A program made the position numbers and the translations under genes. Source: Mastacembelus armatus (Eukaryota > Chordata > Actinopteri > Synbranchiformes > Mastacembelidae). Taken from it: a stretch of DNA of 64,000 nucleotides. Positions 1-14,100 of this stretch are shown in pieces. Under the pieces are notes generated by a model that made no database searches, was not told where the DNA came from, and saw nothing but the letters and a program-made list of their open reading frames with translations. How positions within the stretch are numbered: the stretch's first letter is position 1; each line of letters opens with the position of its first letter. The DNA is taken from positions 20,519,739 to 20,583,738 of the forward strand of contig NC_046648.1 in assembly GCF_900324485.2 (NCBI RefSeq), in the 5' to 3' direction.

Positions 1-702
1 GTTACTACGCTGCACTGTGACAGTGGGGACTCTAGGGAATTCCCCAGTCTGTGTGGAAAGGGAGGCATGTTACAACAACTTACTGGAACTTCCAAAATGT
101 TACTGAACAGGCTCAATCCTAAATTCATGTAAAAGAATATTTTCTAAAACTATACAGTACAAAAAACAAATAAAGGCGATTAAAGTAACCTCAAAGCACT
201 TCACCATATTAAACACAATACATCAGAAAAGAACCACATTGGTGAACGTTCTAAAATAAATATGATGTGCTGACCATGAACTGTCGAGGTGACCTTTGTT
301 ACGTGTCATTTCACTGTGTCCTGCCATCTTTCTACTGTCAAAATCTTAAATAAAAAGTAACATTAAAAAATAAGTAAACGAACAAAGATACAAAAAAATC
401 TGGAAAAGCAAAGTATTTGGACTATTTTAAGCTGTCTGTTAGAAATGCTTACTAAGGGTGTTTGCACAATGTACATGATTTCAAATAAACAAAAAAAAGC
501 AGTGACTGAATGTTAAAGCAGATTTATACTGTGTTTTTTCTATAGGTTTGTTTTTCTCTATAAAACTCAATTTTGTTTCAGTGATGTTTTAGGGAAGACC
601 TGTGCAATAAAATACATATGACATATATATCATCCTAATGTGGAAGCACATCTGTAGTTTTCTGCTAAAAGGATTTGCTTATTAAAGTTTTTTAAACTGT
701 GG

Positions 703-749
703 CCTTCTTGCTTTGAGGCAACAGTGCTAACCACTCAGCCACCATGCTT
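703..749 (-). repeat. SINE remnant (tRNA-like head)
   Basis: About 45 bases match the head of the tRNA-like SINE seen complete at 39436-39806, in reverse orientation. The shared part covers the box A-like segment (revcomp of GGTTAGCACTGTTGCC) and a little of the following sequence. Only this part is left. Confidence 0.6.
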
Positions 750-3256
750 ATTTCTGGGTCAGTGTCCATGACAAGAATCTGAGACAGTGGATCTCAGTTT
801 GGTTTATGCTGCTCTAGTTGATGTTTTTTACTGCTTGCAGCAAAGTTGTATCTTTCTATGTCCTTATTAACTTTTTAGTGTTAATTTAGCTGTTGCTCAG
901 AGAATCAATCATTGATTATTACCTTTTTGATCAGAACTACACAAAATGATCAGAAATAATTTCACACACACTGATATTTCCTGTGTTTTCCCCCTGTGAT
1001 ATTATATTAATCCAAATTATATTCCTCCTTTAAGGTAGAGTCTGACATGTCTATCAAAAAAAGGAGACAGAATTGTCCTGTCAGTGATCAGTACCTAAGA
1101 TACTGTAGAATCTGAGACCATGGCTGAAAAAAAGAAAAGAAAAAAATCCCTCATCTCTTGACAACAGCAGAATACATTTTGTGCTGATACTACTATTATG
1201 CAAGACAGGTGCTGTGTAGTTATTAATGTAGGCCGTGGAAAGATGAGAGTCAGTGTAGTATACAAGGTATGAGGAGCATTGTATGTCAGATGGAATAAGA
1301 CTCTTTCTGTCAGCCAAACAAATAACAACCTCAGAGAAAGAGGGGGAATGTGAAACAGGCAGTGGACAATACATGCTCCTGACACTGTGCTCCTGGAGCT
1401 CAAAAAACACAAAGGTAAGACAAGCCTGCAGTACATAAAACTGTGTTTTTTCAGTAGAATGTGCTGGACAGCATGACTTCAGTGGCAGACAACTCTATGG
1501 ACATGCCTGAACACAGTAATTAAAAAAATATATTTGTTTAATTTCCAATTCAAATAAAGCAGCCTCCAGGAAAATGTAGAAGCTTTACGGACTAGACATC
1601 AACCAGTCCATTAAAAGTACATTCAGCAATAATAATTTTTCACTCAAAGTAGAGACAATTTCCTCGTCCAATTAATATATCAATTAATTGTAAGTAAGTT
1701 TTTTTGCACTGAGAGGTGCAAGTAACATCGTTAGACGAGAAACCCTTGTCTGTATGCCATTTTGATTTCCCTTCCAGCCCGAGTTCATTTCAGCTCTGAA
1801 CGGTCAGGAGGCTTTTACAGGTTTGGGGTGAGAGAAGGAGACAGACAGACGGCGAGTATGTATGTCCTAATCAGAGAGAACGTGGGATCAGAGAGCACGC
1901 ACTTCAAACAGAGACAGGGACACACAGACGCCTGCCTGCCTGGTTAACTGGGTACGTTTGAAAGGCAGCTGACATGCCTGTGGATCCGGGAGGGGAACCA
2001 AACCAAGGTAAATTTAACACACGGCATTAGTCCATTGAATATTGATAGGCAACAACTCTTCAAGTTATAAATACTCTTGGTATTGGGAGTAGATTATCTA
2101 AATAATGGTTGCTCCCTCTTTAAGAACAGCAGAACACTGTTTAAATGCCTCAGACCTGTGGTGTCAAACTCAATCTCACTGAGGGCTTAGATGCGCCTTT
2201 TATCCACCATTGATCTCTTTTACCCAAGGTGCCCTCTATGTGTTCCAACTACTTACTGGTTTCACTTTTACCAGTGTGTTGATTTTATCAACTGAAGAGG
2301 GTGCACACTTCCTCCAAGGACATAAAGCCTCTAAATTTGATATTTCTGTATACTAATGTATGCAGTTAAAAAAGTTGATTGGCTGATGATATTTAGAGAA
2401 AATCTAAATTTTGGATTTTTGAATAATTACCCTGTCTGGAAATATTAGAAAGACAGATTCTGTACAGATTGTCAGATTCAGGGTCTTTGGTTTGTGGCCA
2501 TTCATTTTACCATGCTGCTGTAGGGCCATCTATGGGTGAAAACGCCTTCAAAATTTTCATGCCCCTCAGAGTAGACGTGTACCACCCATTAACTTTGTGT
2601 CAATGACACACTGCTTTCACATGGTAGGACAAATCTGGACACTAAGGCCATACCTACAAGATACAGTCTGAAAACCTATCTTTTACAATGCCCACTTCAA
2701 AGCTTAAATTTTAAATAATAACTAAGAACATTTTTTGACAAACTTCAACATGAATATTTAAAGTTGTAAAAATTTTTAAGACTGAAGCCAGGTTTGCAGG
2801 GGGTTCAATATTTTATACACCAATTTTGGGAAAGATAGTAAGATATGTAGCAGAAAACCACTAAACATTTTAAATATCAGATATAATAGCATGTGTTGGA
2901 CATGGCCTAATGAATGACTTGTCTATAACCAAGACACTGTTCCACAGTTTAGGATTTGTTAGCTTCAATGTAAAGTGAAGCCAGTGTCTTAAAATACAAA
3001 GGCATGTGTTAGCTTTTTCAAGTACCCTGATAACAAACGTGACGTATTAAAAACTTGATCCAAGCAATAAAGTATATATTTTTTGATTTGTCCAAAGACC
3101 TGGAGAAGGACAATGAGCCACAACCAAACTCCACCAAGGATATTAGCTAGTGAAAGTTTTATTTTACACCATTTTACTTAGAAAAGATGTCTTACAATCT
3201 AACCTGAGAACAGTGAGGCTGCTACAGAGAGTCTTATTTCCTTTCTTTTGCCATTT

Positions 3257-3311
3257 AAAAAAACAAAACAAAAAAAAAAAACAAAAACAAAAAAAAAAAA
3301 AAAAAAAAAAA
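3257..3311. repeat. A-rich simple repeat
   Basis: A run made almost wholly of A with scattered C, ending in about 22 uninterrupted A. It could be the poly(A) tail of an old retroposed element on the plus strand, but I see no element body next to it. Confidence 0.8.
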
Positions 3312-5150
3312 TTAGCCATGAATGACCTTTCATTTGTGAACATCTTTCTTTCAAAGCATTATTCATTTTTACTTTTTCCACATTCGCTCTCCTCTCACTG
3401 AGGTGTATAAAATTGGACTGCAAAACATCTATCACTCGACTTTGGCTAGGAGCCTCGTTTGATAGATCAGACACTTGTGCTATCCGTGTCAAGTTTAAAT
3501 GAAGCAGAAGTACCAGAACAGAACATCCAAAGCACACACTGTTAACTTACTGAGTCTGATAGTCTGCCTGATTTTGCCAGGGGTCTGCATGTTGGTTTTG
3601 CTTTGCTGGATCCTGAGCTGTTGATACAAGCAGAAGTGCTCTAATAAGCGGCTATGAAGCATAATAGCTCTCTTCCACTTTCACTTACATAGCCCAAAGG
3701 GGAACAAAAACACACCATGTATATTCAGTCACAAAATCATCAACAATGGCAATATTGGCGTTTGCTGTTTACACAACCAATTACAATTTATTTATTGTTT
3801 GCCTGAGTGGGTGGAGAAATATGTGAGATAATTTCTAAGTTTCCTACTTTCCAACTATTCCACATTTTCATGGAGCGTTGTACTCAACTAAGCAACACAG
3901 GTTCTGTGTTCTCCTTTTCCATAGTGAGCAGAGAGTGTTTGAGTACCACTCTCCAGGGTGCCTCCACCCTTGTGCGTTGAGCTCCATTTGAAGTGTTGCA
4001 ATACAAAAATAGAGCAAACATCTTGAAATGAAATACATGGGGATTATTCTTATACATACTAAGACACCAGTAAATCCCACATAAAGATAAATTGAAAATA
4101 AAAACCACTGTACCTATATAATGTATAGTTTGGCAAAAGCTGGAATTTGCATTGCACTCCTGTCCAGTTTGCAGTCCAGGTCACTGGGTTTGTCTAAATT
4201 TCAATTTGTAATTGAACAGCATTTAAGCAGCTGGATCTTTATGTGTGATTTTGTTGACTTTGAGTTATTTTTCTGGTTAAGCAAATGCCCAACAATTCAA
4301 GTTCACTACTTTTTTCTCCAAATCAAGCTTCAACATTGCACACAATTCATAGTAATTGTTATGACAAAGGGCCAGCATGAAGTTAATGAGTTATTGATTG
4401 TGGACTCCCAGAGATAATCTGCTCTAACATTCTGTAACATCTGTATTAAAACATGAGAAGTCAAATTTACATAAATCAGCCCAGAAGCACAGGCCAGCGA
4501 AGCTTGTTTGTCTTTGGGACTAGGTAACCTCTGTGTGTCACATTATTTCTGTCAGTAGACTCATAATGTTTTGCACACTTTGATGTTTTTTCAATTAAAA
4601 TTCATTATGTTTCTCCAGGGTACAGGAGTTTCAGTGTAACTAGTCTCCATCAAGGCTTCAGTCAGCAAGCAGACTAATAAATTAAAACAGCTAAGAACAA
4701 CATATTAATACAGAACTCAAAAACACAGAATAAAAGCAGGAACTAAGTCAAACAATATCTGGGGGAATCATATAGACAGGTAACAAAATGACAAGTATCA
4801 CAGTCCATGAGTGAGGCTACATAAATACAAAACAATGGAGGAGCTCAGCAGAGGTTCTCTTTCATAGCTAGTCCTACTAAAGCACTCTGATGGTGTTGAG
4901 TGGGCCTCATTTCTTGGAGCACATTTCTACTGAGTTGTAACGGGTGGTTATCTCAATAGGACTGGAACAGTCAAGTACAGCCACAATAGGACATTGAAGG
5001 GTTCGCAAACTGGGAACCCAGGAAAGGATGAATTTGATAAAAAGAAAGTAATTTTTCACAAGTCATTTTTTCACCATCTTGTCTTCTTTTCCACTGCATT
5101 AGTTATATGGCAGATTTCTGGTTCTCCAGCCTGTTCTTTTTGTCCCAGCT

Positions 5151-8100
5151 TCACTGCGGTGGTGTTTCTCCAACCATCTCAATGCCGTGCTGCTGGAGTT
5201 GCGCTCGGAGTAAAGCATTCTCATTCTTCAGCTCTTCAATCTTATGAACAAAGACCAAAAAAATCTAATGTCATTATCAACACCTCTATCCCTGTAACCA
5301 CCAAATACAGCTCTAAGTTTACAGACCAAACTTTTTCATTTGTGTGAGTGCTAGCTGCGAGTAATGTACACAGAAGGCTATGTAATCCCTGGGATTAAAG
5401 AGGAGTGTGTGCAGCCCTTTTCAAAGACATCCTTGTCCACAACCAACTGGATTATCAAATCTTGAGGTATGTCATCTTTGCTATATTTCCCTAGGGTGCA
5501 TCCTATATTCACTGCCTCCCCACTGAGGAACTAAAGAGAGGATACTGAGCATTGAGCATAAGAGTCAGAACATATTGCAGAGAATCCAGAGGCCTGGGAT
5601 TCAGTGGGGAGACGTGGCATGCTCAGAGCTGCAAGATTTCACAATACTTTGAGCATTAGCATGCTGTTAGTTCTCACACAACCCCTGTGTATATTATTCC
5701 CACAGTCTCTCAAAGCATTGATTTCAGGTAACACTTCTCCTTATATGAGTGCAAACTCTCTGATCCTCTGTCAGGCTGTGATGATCAGCTATATAGGCTG
5801 CAGTCTCAGGGGATTTGTTTTGGAGAAATGAAGATACATATGGGGCTAGGTGGATTTCATGCTGCTGAGAGTTAAGTGAAAGGATGTTGCAATGCACTCC
5901 AAAGCAAATTAATCTATTCAGTGCAGTGACAATCTTCACAGGCACATATGCAGCTCACTATGGCTGCCTCATTTTATATGGCTGCAGGTTTACTTATCTG
6001 CTACACCCAAACACCTCAAAGGAAGATTTAGACATTATCATTCATAGACCTTCTCTACCCATTACTGAAGTCATGAAAGCATCACTTGATGCCAGTATCT
6101 GTAGGCTACAGTTAAGACTGATATACAGACCTGCTGCCTGCACAACTCATTGTCCACTTGTATCCTCTCCACTTCCTTCAGACTTTCCTGCAGTCGCTGG
6201 TTGCTTTGCCTCAACTCACGGATGTAGTCACACGCCTTTGACAGGATGCCTCCTTTGCTCTAGAGAAAGAGAGATGTCATCTCACAGCTGAAAGGTAAAA
6301 ATGTAAAGCAGAAACACCATTAAAATAGTAGCAGCAGTGTAGAATCAAGAAAAGCGTTGCTTACCGCTCCAGTCTTGGTGCTGTCCATACTGCAGTCTGG
6401 GATGATCTTGGAAAGTGTGACAATCCAGTTGTTGATCTTGTCTCGTCTCCGCCTTTCAACTGAATTAATGTTATAAAATCCAAACAGGTTTAAGCATCAG
6501 TTCCTGATTTATTGCATTTGTTATACTGAGATATGAAGGTTTTTACTTCACGTTATCAGTTCCTAGATCTTGTCATTTCAGTTACTCTAGGCACCAAATA
6601 CTGCCTGAATTTGACAGCTCAACAGTTACCTCTAGTGGCCAGTCCAAAACATATTTTGTTATCTATTCTTAATAGAATATTTTGACAGTGCTTGGTAATT
6701 TTCTTTCAACGGAAATGCTCTGTTTTGGCTCTGTATCATACTACATTGTATTTCACTGTCTGACGAAGGTTACAATCATAACTAATTACCCACCTTCATT
6801 ATGTTGCGCTCTTCTCCTTTCATCTCTTGGTGCTCGTGGTCCATCCATTTTCCTGCAGACAGGAAATAGAACACTTTTCATATACCGCAGTATCTTCCAT
6901 CTCTGACTAGTATACAATCAGGCACAAATCTAATTTGAATTCTCCTAATCCTGTGCCTATTAAAAGCAGTTCTTCACTGTTATCTTTGCATTCAAGCTGT
7001 TTGTAACCACAGCCATTGCCACTACCAATGTGCTATTTTTGTAGAAACACTGAAAGATGCACATCTATATGAGGCTGCACATTTGGTCCTGACAGCCCTG
7101 GTGGCTTGGAGCTGGGCTGCTTTGTCTGGAACACTAAGACCCATCTAACCTTTTTATTCTTGTTGGCTGTCCTCTTAGGTGTGGCTCAGAGGGAGTGTGC
7201 TACTTTATTATGCTGTAAAATTACAACACTGTAGAAAACCAGATGCTGTCTATTGGAAGTTGGGTGTACGGCTAATGACACTGTCTCTTGTCTGTGTCTT
7301 CCCTTAGGTATTCTGTTAATTAAGTCCCTGAGACGTGACAGAGAGACTTATCCAACCACCCACCACTGCATAAAAAGGCTAATATCACACTCATACATAA
7401 TCACATAGGGGGCCTCCTGTACATCATCCATGGTTCTGTTTCACTAATGAAAATGAAAATACTTAACTTACCCTATTTAAAATGAATCAACAACCATGTG
7501 AAAGCACAGTGCCAAAAATAATTTCCTCGCAAAGGAAAATTAATGACACTACCGTTTACTGTATTTGTGCCTGCTGGTATGAAGTTATTGAACATCCTAT
7601 AAGGTCATTCTTGCTTCTTGTCAGTCCCTCTATGACACATCTTCTTTCTACGGCAGTGAATTTGGGACCCATCAACACAACCTGACTGTTAATATCACTG
7701 TTGGAGATAGTCAGCTAAACTAACTGCAGTCTCTCTTGTATCTCAGCTCATCTTAATGGGATTTCAGCTGTACAATAGATTCATCCCAACAGTACACTTG
7801 TAAAAAATGTGGATGAATAAATAAATGTTCAGGCCTAGAGAAATGTCTGTTTTTTTACCCATTTCACAACTTGGAGAGGCACACTTCATCTAAGTGCTCC
7901 TGGGAGTTACTGTTGCCATCCAGACATTCAGAAAATTAGCAGAGCAAAATCCTACTGCTAAAGCACTTTATCCACATAATCTGAAGCATGAATGCATTAG
8001 AGGACTGCATTTGGACAATCTTATATTGATTCTTGAAAGAAAAATGCAATTTTCACTCCTTCTGTGTGTTCCCCTATCATTAGGCTACACTATGACACCA

Positions 8101-11100
8101 AGCTAGGGCATGAATAACGTCAGTGAAGTGGTTGTACAGATACAAAGAATGTCATCTTGGGCTTGATAGTGTCTGCCAGGATGATATAAAATGATTATTC
8201 ATAGTGACCCTGAACTGACCACTACACAATTACCCAGAATAGAGACAACACACAACTTTCATTGGCTTGATTTGTCCTGGTATTACTGTCATATCAATAA
8301 AACCTAAAAACCTGCCCATATATATATGTAAACCAATAACCTATTCCACACCAGGCTAAATAAGAACATAGCTAAAGCAGCTACTTGAAAGGACACACTG
8401 AAAATGATACTAAAATAAAAGTGTGGAGTGAGGCATTTGTTTCCAGATGGACTACAATGACCCAATTTCTAAGTCCTAATGGAAAAATACATTTGCCACA
8501 AGCACAACTAACAATAGATAAGGGTCAGTACTTAAGAAAAGCTACATCTGTGTCTCACACATCCAGAGCAAGAAGAATCACTGGGGACTTATGGAAAGGG
8601 ATGGGCAGCGAGAAGAGGAGGGTGGAGGTTTGTGTGCATCTCTCTTCTCGTGATCTAATTTGATTAGTTCATTGGCTGTAAAAGGAGTGTGGGAGAAATG
8701 TGGAAACTGTCCTCACCAGTTTAAACCTTCATGTTGCAGCAGCTCGTTTTCATCTCTGCGAACGGCAGACAGGGTTGGGAAGCTTTCATTCAGTTTGCTC
8801 ACGTCATGAGTCAAAATCATAAATTATTCATGTAAAAGGAAATAAATAGAAACAAACATACTCCAGATAGGGATTCTGAGAGATGAAAAAACAATTCACT
8901 TTGTATACGTATAAATACAGACATAAACTGGAACAAAGCTTTAGCAGCCTGCTGTCCACTGTAAACATCAAGCAACATCAAAAATGGCAGGACTACTGCC
9001 ACGTTGGATCTAAAAGTCCCCATAATGCTGCCCACAACAAAGGGGCTCAAAGCTCTGAGAAATCTAAAATTCTTTAAAATAACAGAGATGTACTTCTTCA
9101 TGTACTGTATACTGACAAGCATTAAATGAAAGGCAGTGAAGGGTGTCCTCATGTACAACTACAACTGAAAGTCACTCCATATAGATGCGCTGGCTAAAGA
9201 CGATAATGCAGTCAATCGCACAAGTGTGAGGTCAAGTAAGAAAATTAAGAACATTTGTTTGAGTATTCATTAGTGGTGATCAAATAAGAAAGTAGTTCTC
9301 TTTGCTTTTACAAAACAAATACAACATAAACTACTTGACATCTAAGAAACTTGCAAATTAGCATTAGCGCCCATGTAGCAGTGCATTTCTGGCACACAAG
9401 CGCACACTAAAAATAAAAAAAAAAGCATGTTGGAATTATTTTTTTCTGAAGAACTATCTGTGGTAGGCCAGAATTAGCTGGCACTGTGCAATTAAAACAA
9501 CAAATCAATTTGTCTTTGCTCAGGTGAGCCTGCTGCTTATGTTAATAACAACAATCACCAGCATGTGGCTAACAGTTGGATGGAGTCTAGGATGGATGCC
9601 TTTTTTATGCATGATTATAATGACGCATGTTGTGAACTTTATAGATAAACATAAAATTTTGGAGGAGAAAAGAAAACAGGCCAACCAGAGTATGCTTAAA
9701 TAAAGATCCTTCATATGAACTCAACCTTCAATGCAAACTCAGGAGGGAGATAAGGAAGACTCCCTGGGTGGAACCACAGTCTGGAGTGCAAGAAAAATAC
9801 AATAGCATTATGGTAATTCAAATAGATGGAATTTGTTTGATAACTATATATCATTACAATATCCAATCAAACAAAACCCTGATGGGGTTCCCCAAAGCCA
9901 CTGTGCAGATCTGTTCAGAAGCACCACAGGAGCAGAGCCATGCTGCACTGCATTAAATGATGAAAATATCTTAATTGAAATTAATTAGGGTTAAATCATA
10001 GTTGTGAATGGTTATGGACAACGAACATTAAAAAACATTCAGCCAAACTTTTAAACTCAAAACAAAACTAATCTTCAAACTAAACTATGCAATTAAAAGC
10101 ATAGATGTTAAGTCACCAAACAACCTACTTCAAGTAGCATTCACAATGATAATAACAATAAAGAATTTTACAAGAATTGATCAGAAATTAGTTTGTTTTC
10201 ACAAATACTTGTGTTTCAGTCAAGATCACTGCTGTCTCCTTTTTTCCAAACCTCAACTCATACTTACGCTGGATAGGGCTGTGTGCGTGGGGCAATGGTT
10301 CGTGGTGTGCCTGTCTGAATGACATCAGGGGGGGTCATCATCACATAAAACTGACCTGTAGCTGTGGAAGGAATGGAAGTTATTAGTTAGCAATAAGAAA
10401 AAAGACAGAAGGGCATGAAAGACTACCTCTTGTTGCTTGGAAGAAACATTTCAAAAAAAGAGAAAAAAAACACCTCATCAAGCCCCAAAGCCAAATGGGC
10501 AGACACACACACACACAACTTTTACACTGTACGAAGCACTCATGTACAATCACCATGTGGTCAGAACGGCAGTTAAGACTCCTTGAGCCAGAAAACATTC
10601 CAAAGAAAACAAACTATCATTTTGAGAGAAAAATGCACATACTCCACTTCAGCACAGCTACGAGGCCTGTAGGATACAAACTCCTCATCTTGTTCCTGCA
10701 GGTCGGCCAGATGGCCAACCAGGCATACCCAGACAAAAATTCAACAACACTATTTATTGTCAGTTCAGACAGAATACACCATCCTAAAAATAAAGCTCCT
10801 TACAGACAGAAACGTACCCAGTCACACTGACTAACAGGACATGTAACTCCTTGACACTGTCACAAAACATAAAGACATTCTTTTTTTTCAGATGATATTA
10901 TTCCAAAAAGGAAATATAAAAAATACAGGATAAATATCTGAATTATATCTATTTATTTACAGATATCTTCCCAGACTCTTGGTGAAAATATAAATATAAA
11001 AAAGCACTTTTTAGTCCAAACAGTTTAGTTTACCACTTTTCCAAGAAGTATATGATATAGGATCCAGACCATTCTGACAATTTCGCTCTATTTTGTTCTT

Positions 11101-14100
11101 TGCATTTTCCTTGCTCATTTACTAAAATACCAGCTTAATGTCTCTCGACACAAAAGAAACACAAAAACATTTTGATTCATGATAACATTATTTTTTTGGT
11201 GACAAAAAAACTGAACTAAAAATGTCAGGGACTACACACTCTAACACAACAGGCAGGTCAAGCACCTCCCACCCTGGGATTCAGCCCTGGCAGGATGTGG
11301 TTTATTGCACTGTCCTCCACTGTCCCTCAGCTCTTAAGAGATGGCAGCTTGTAAAGCACTCTCCACCTACACCCTAGAGTGCACTCCTCAGTCAGTATGT
11401 CATGCCTGCTTAAACTGTCTCAGGGTCACACAGGAGAAAGACCGCAGCTCTCTTCCTCCTGCAAAGTTCTGGCTCTGTTACCCACAGCACGGAAACCTCA
11501 TGGTCTTCTTCCCCTCCTGTGGTATCACCAGGGACACACAACAAAACCAAAACAAAACATAATTTCTGGCTGAATAATACAGAACAAGCAAATGGTGGTT
11601 GTGTATAACAGAGCCCAAAGGCTACATCCTTTTCTACAGCTCAAACAAACCCTTACCACCCTCACTAAAAGCAGAAGACATCAACCTTCAATAGGTGACA
11701 CTTTGACCACTCTCTTCTGGATCACCACCATCAGCATAACTAATTTCATTTTTACCTCTGATAAAATCTGACTAGTGTGATCTATCAACTGTTTTTTAAC
11801 TAAGACCAAATGTTTCTGACACATTAAAGAGCAGGAATTCTGACAGTGAACAAAATTTATTGCTGTATTTTTTAATTTTTTGAAAGTGATCAATGCTTTA
11901 ATAAGCAGCTTCATTATACCTTCGACAAACATTTTTCAAAAATGCTGATGCGCTGGGATATTCTTTGTCCCTCTGCATCACAAATCATATTTCAATCACA
12001 GTATTCAGCAAAAACCAGAACATAATTTAAATCTAAAGTGCTTTGTGTGGTCCTAGTTTTTTGATGACTTCATTATCAAACACTGTGGGGATCATGGTTC
12101 ATTTGGAACTACTCAAAAAGGGCTATGGTTCTCTCTGTATGGTACTCCGCAATACACTCCAATTTGTCATTGAAAATAATGGCAACATTAGCCCTGCAGC
12201 ACTGTGTAAGCTTCAACCCAAATTAAGTATGAGAACTGACTCACCCCCTGCCTGGGTGAGTGCGGGGTCCGCAGTGGCCTGCACTGACACAGTCCCGTCG
12301 CTCACCGCTGTTGCAGGGAAGTAAGCAAAGCGTGTCTCCCCTCCCACTGCCTCTCCTGCTGGGCTTCCTCCATTACTGAAAGGGTTTTGGATCACAGCCT
12401 GTGACAGATAAGAGAGAGACAGAGGAGAGTTTGAACAAGTGGCGAAGGAGCAGTCACAGCAGGTAAATGTACACCTCAGTCTCTGTCAGACTCAATACTG
12501 GTATCCCCTCTAGACCCCCAAGCAAGACATGGTGCAGTTTGACAGCTGGGAAAAAGAAGGGGAAAAGAAGTCGCAGGGATCTTGTTAGCAGAGACAACAG
12601 TAAGGTCGGAAAAGCCATCAATATACCACAAATTTAGTCAGCTCTTACAAGGATAAGTGATTGATATTGTCCAAAACATGTTTGTGAATTCGGCTATGAA
12701 TACTGCCATTGTACCTTATTCCGAAACAAATCTGTAACTGCATTTTTAATCTCTGGGAGCAGCTCTGTGTTGAACAGATGTCATACTTGAGCACATCCTT
12801 CAATGTTTATATTGCTTTGGTAGTTTGACAAGCTCCCAGAAATCACCTACAGTCGCAATTTTAAGCACAATGAAGGAAAGTCTTTAATGTGTGTTTTGTA
12901 GTATTTTAGCAGAATTGGAGTTTTACAGCAGAACCACTACTTATTAGTAGGAAAAAATAATTGCTGCTTTTAGTGTCTACAGGGAGATAGTTAGAAAAAA
13001 TAATGCACCAGCATTTTCCTTTAAGATGTGGATAAAGGAATCTGTTAGTCTTAAGCAAATTTTAGCAGTAGTAATCTTTCAATAAGAAGTGGAGGTTGCA
13101 GTACCTGAGCCACAGCCTGAGGAGCCCCAGTGAAGGCTGTTGAGACGACACTTACTGCGCCTCCCCCATCGTCTCGTCCTTCAAGGTGCTGGTCAGTCAC
13201 CTGAACAACACGATACGTCACCTGCAGGGTGGAACGAGAAAAAGAGAATGAGAGGAAAAACAACCAGATATTTATACACTGTACTATGGCCACAGGTGAT
13301 TATAATAAATTATGGTTAGTGGCAGGTGTATGGTGCACAAATCAAACCCTTACCTGAGTTGTAGATTTGTTTATCATATTGTACTGCTTCAGTTCAGCTG
13401 AGTTTAGAATCTGACACTACAGACCTAATTTCTGCCGGGCATGGAGCTCACCCTCCTACACAAAATGCCTCTGCTTCAGAATGTGCCTGATTAAATTGTA
13501 AAACAATTCAAGAAAATGAACTTGTTTGCTCCACAACTCAGTATTTGTATCCCTCCATCATCTGATTCTCCTCCTGACTGACATGTGACAGCAGCCCCGT
13601 GCCAATCCTGGACCAGACTGGAATCACATGATCGCTCACATTAGCCCTGTTTACGCCAAATGAGCCACATGGATCGCTGACTTTATTCCCTCTAGTGTAA
13701 ATCATCCAAATTAGGATACACCAACTTGAATGTCACAGTACTTTTTCTAATTTATTTATTTGCATCAGTCTCCAATTGTTCATCACTGACCATCACTAGA
13801 GTGGACACTATAACAGTGAATGGTAAGGAGACATTCTTGACACAGGTCATCAGTCAATCATGGGAGAAGAAAAACTACCCAACACATTTATACCTTCAGG
13901 CAATTTAAAGCCTGGTAACCTCCTGACTTGTTTTGGGTGCTAAAGCAGTCAGAGAAAAAAAAAAAAAAAAACACACAACATTACACAGCCAGGACTGTTG
14001 GTGAGAGCAGCTATCATGTAATCTGTCTAAGACCAAACACTGTATGACAAATCCTGAATCTAAATCTAAATAATGAATACATCCTTGTGTCAACAGTAAT

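Larger units (their letters stand above)
1..5150. other. Non-coding flank downstream of usf2
   Basis: I see no supportable protein-coding exon here. The stretch is AT-rich, and its open frames are short and unlike any family I know. It must contain the 3' UTR of usf2, whose stop codon is at 5151-5153 on the minus strand, but I cannot place the poly(A) site. It also holds an A-rich simple repeat (about 3257-3311) and a short SINE remnant near 703-749, listed separately. The first 120 bases have one open frame from the window edge that ends in a stop; it could be the tail of a neighbouring gene, but nothing in it is recognisable. Confidence 0.5.

Noticed and set aside
1979-2010. ATG followed by a short frame and a GTAAAT donor (MPVDPGGEPNQ), a possible first coding exon on the plus strand.
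   Set aside because: No in-phase partner exon was found in the following 3 kb before usf2, and the peptide is not recognisable.
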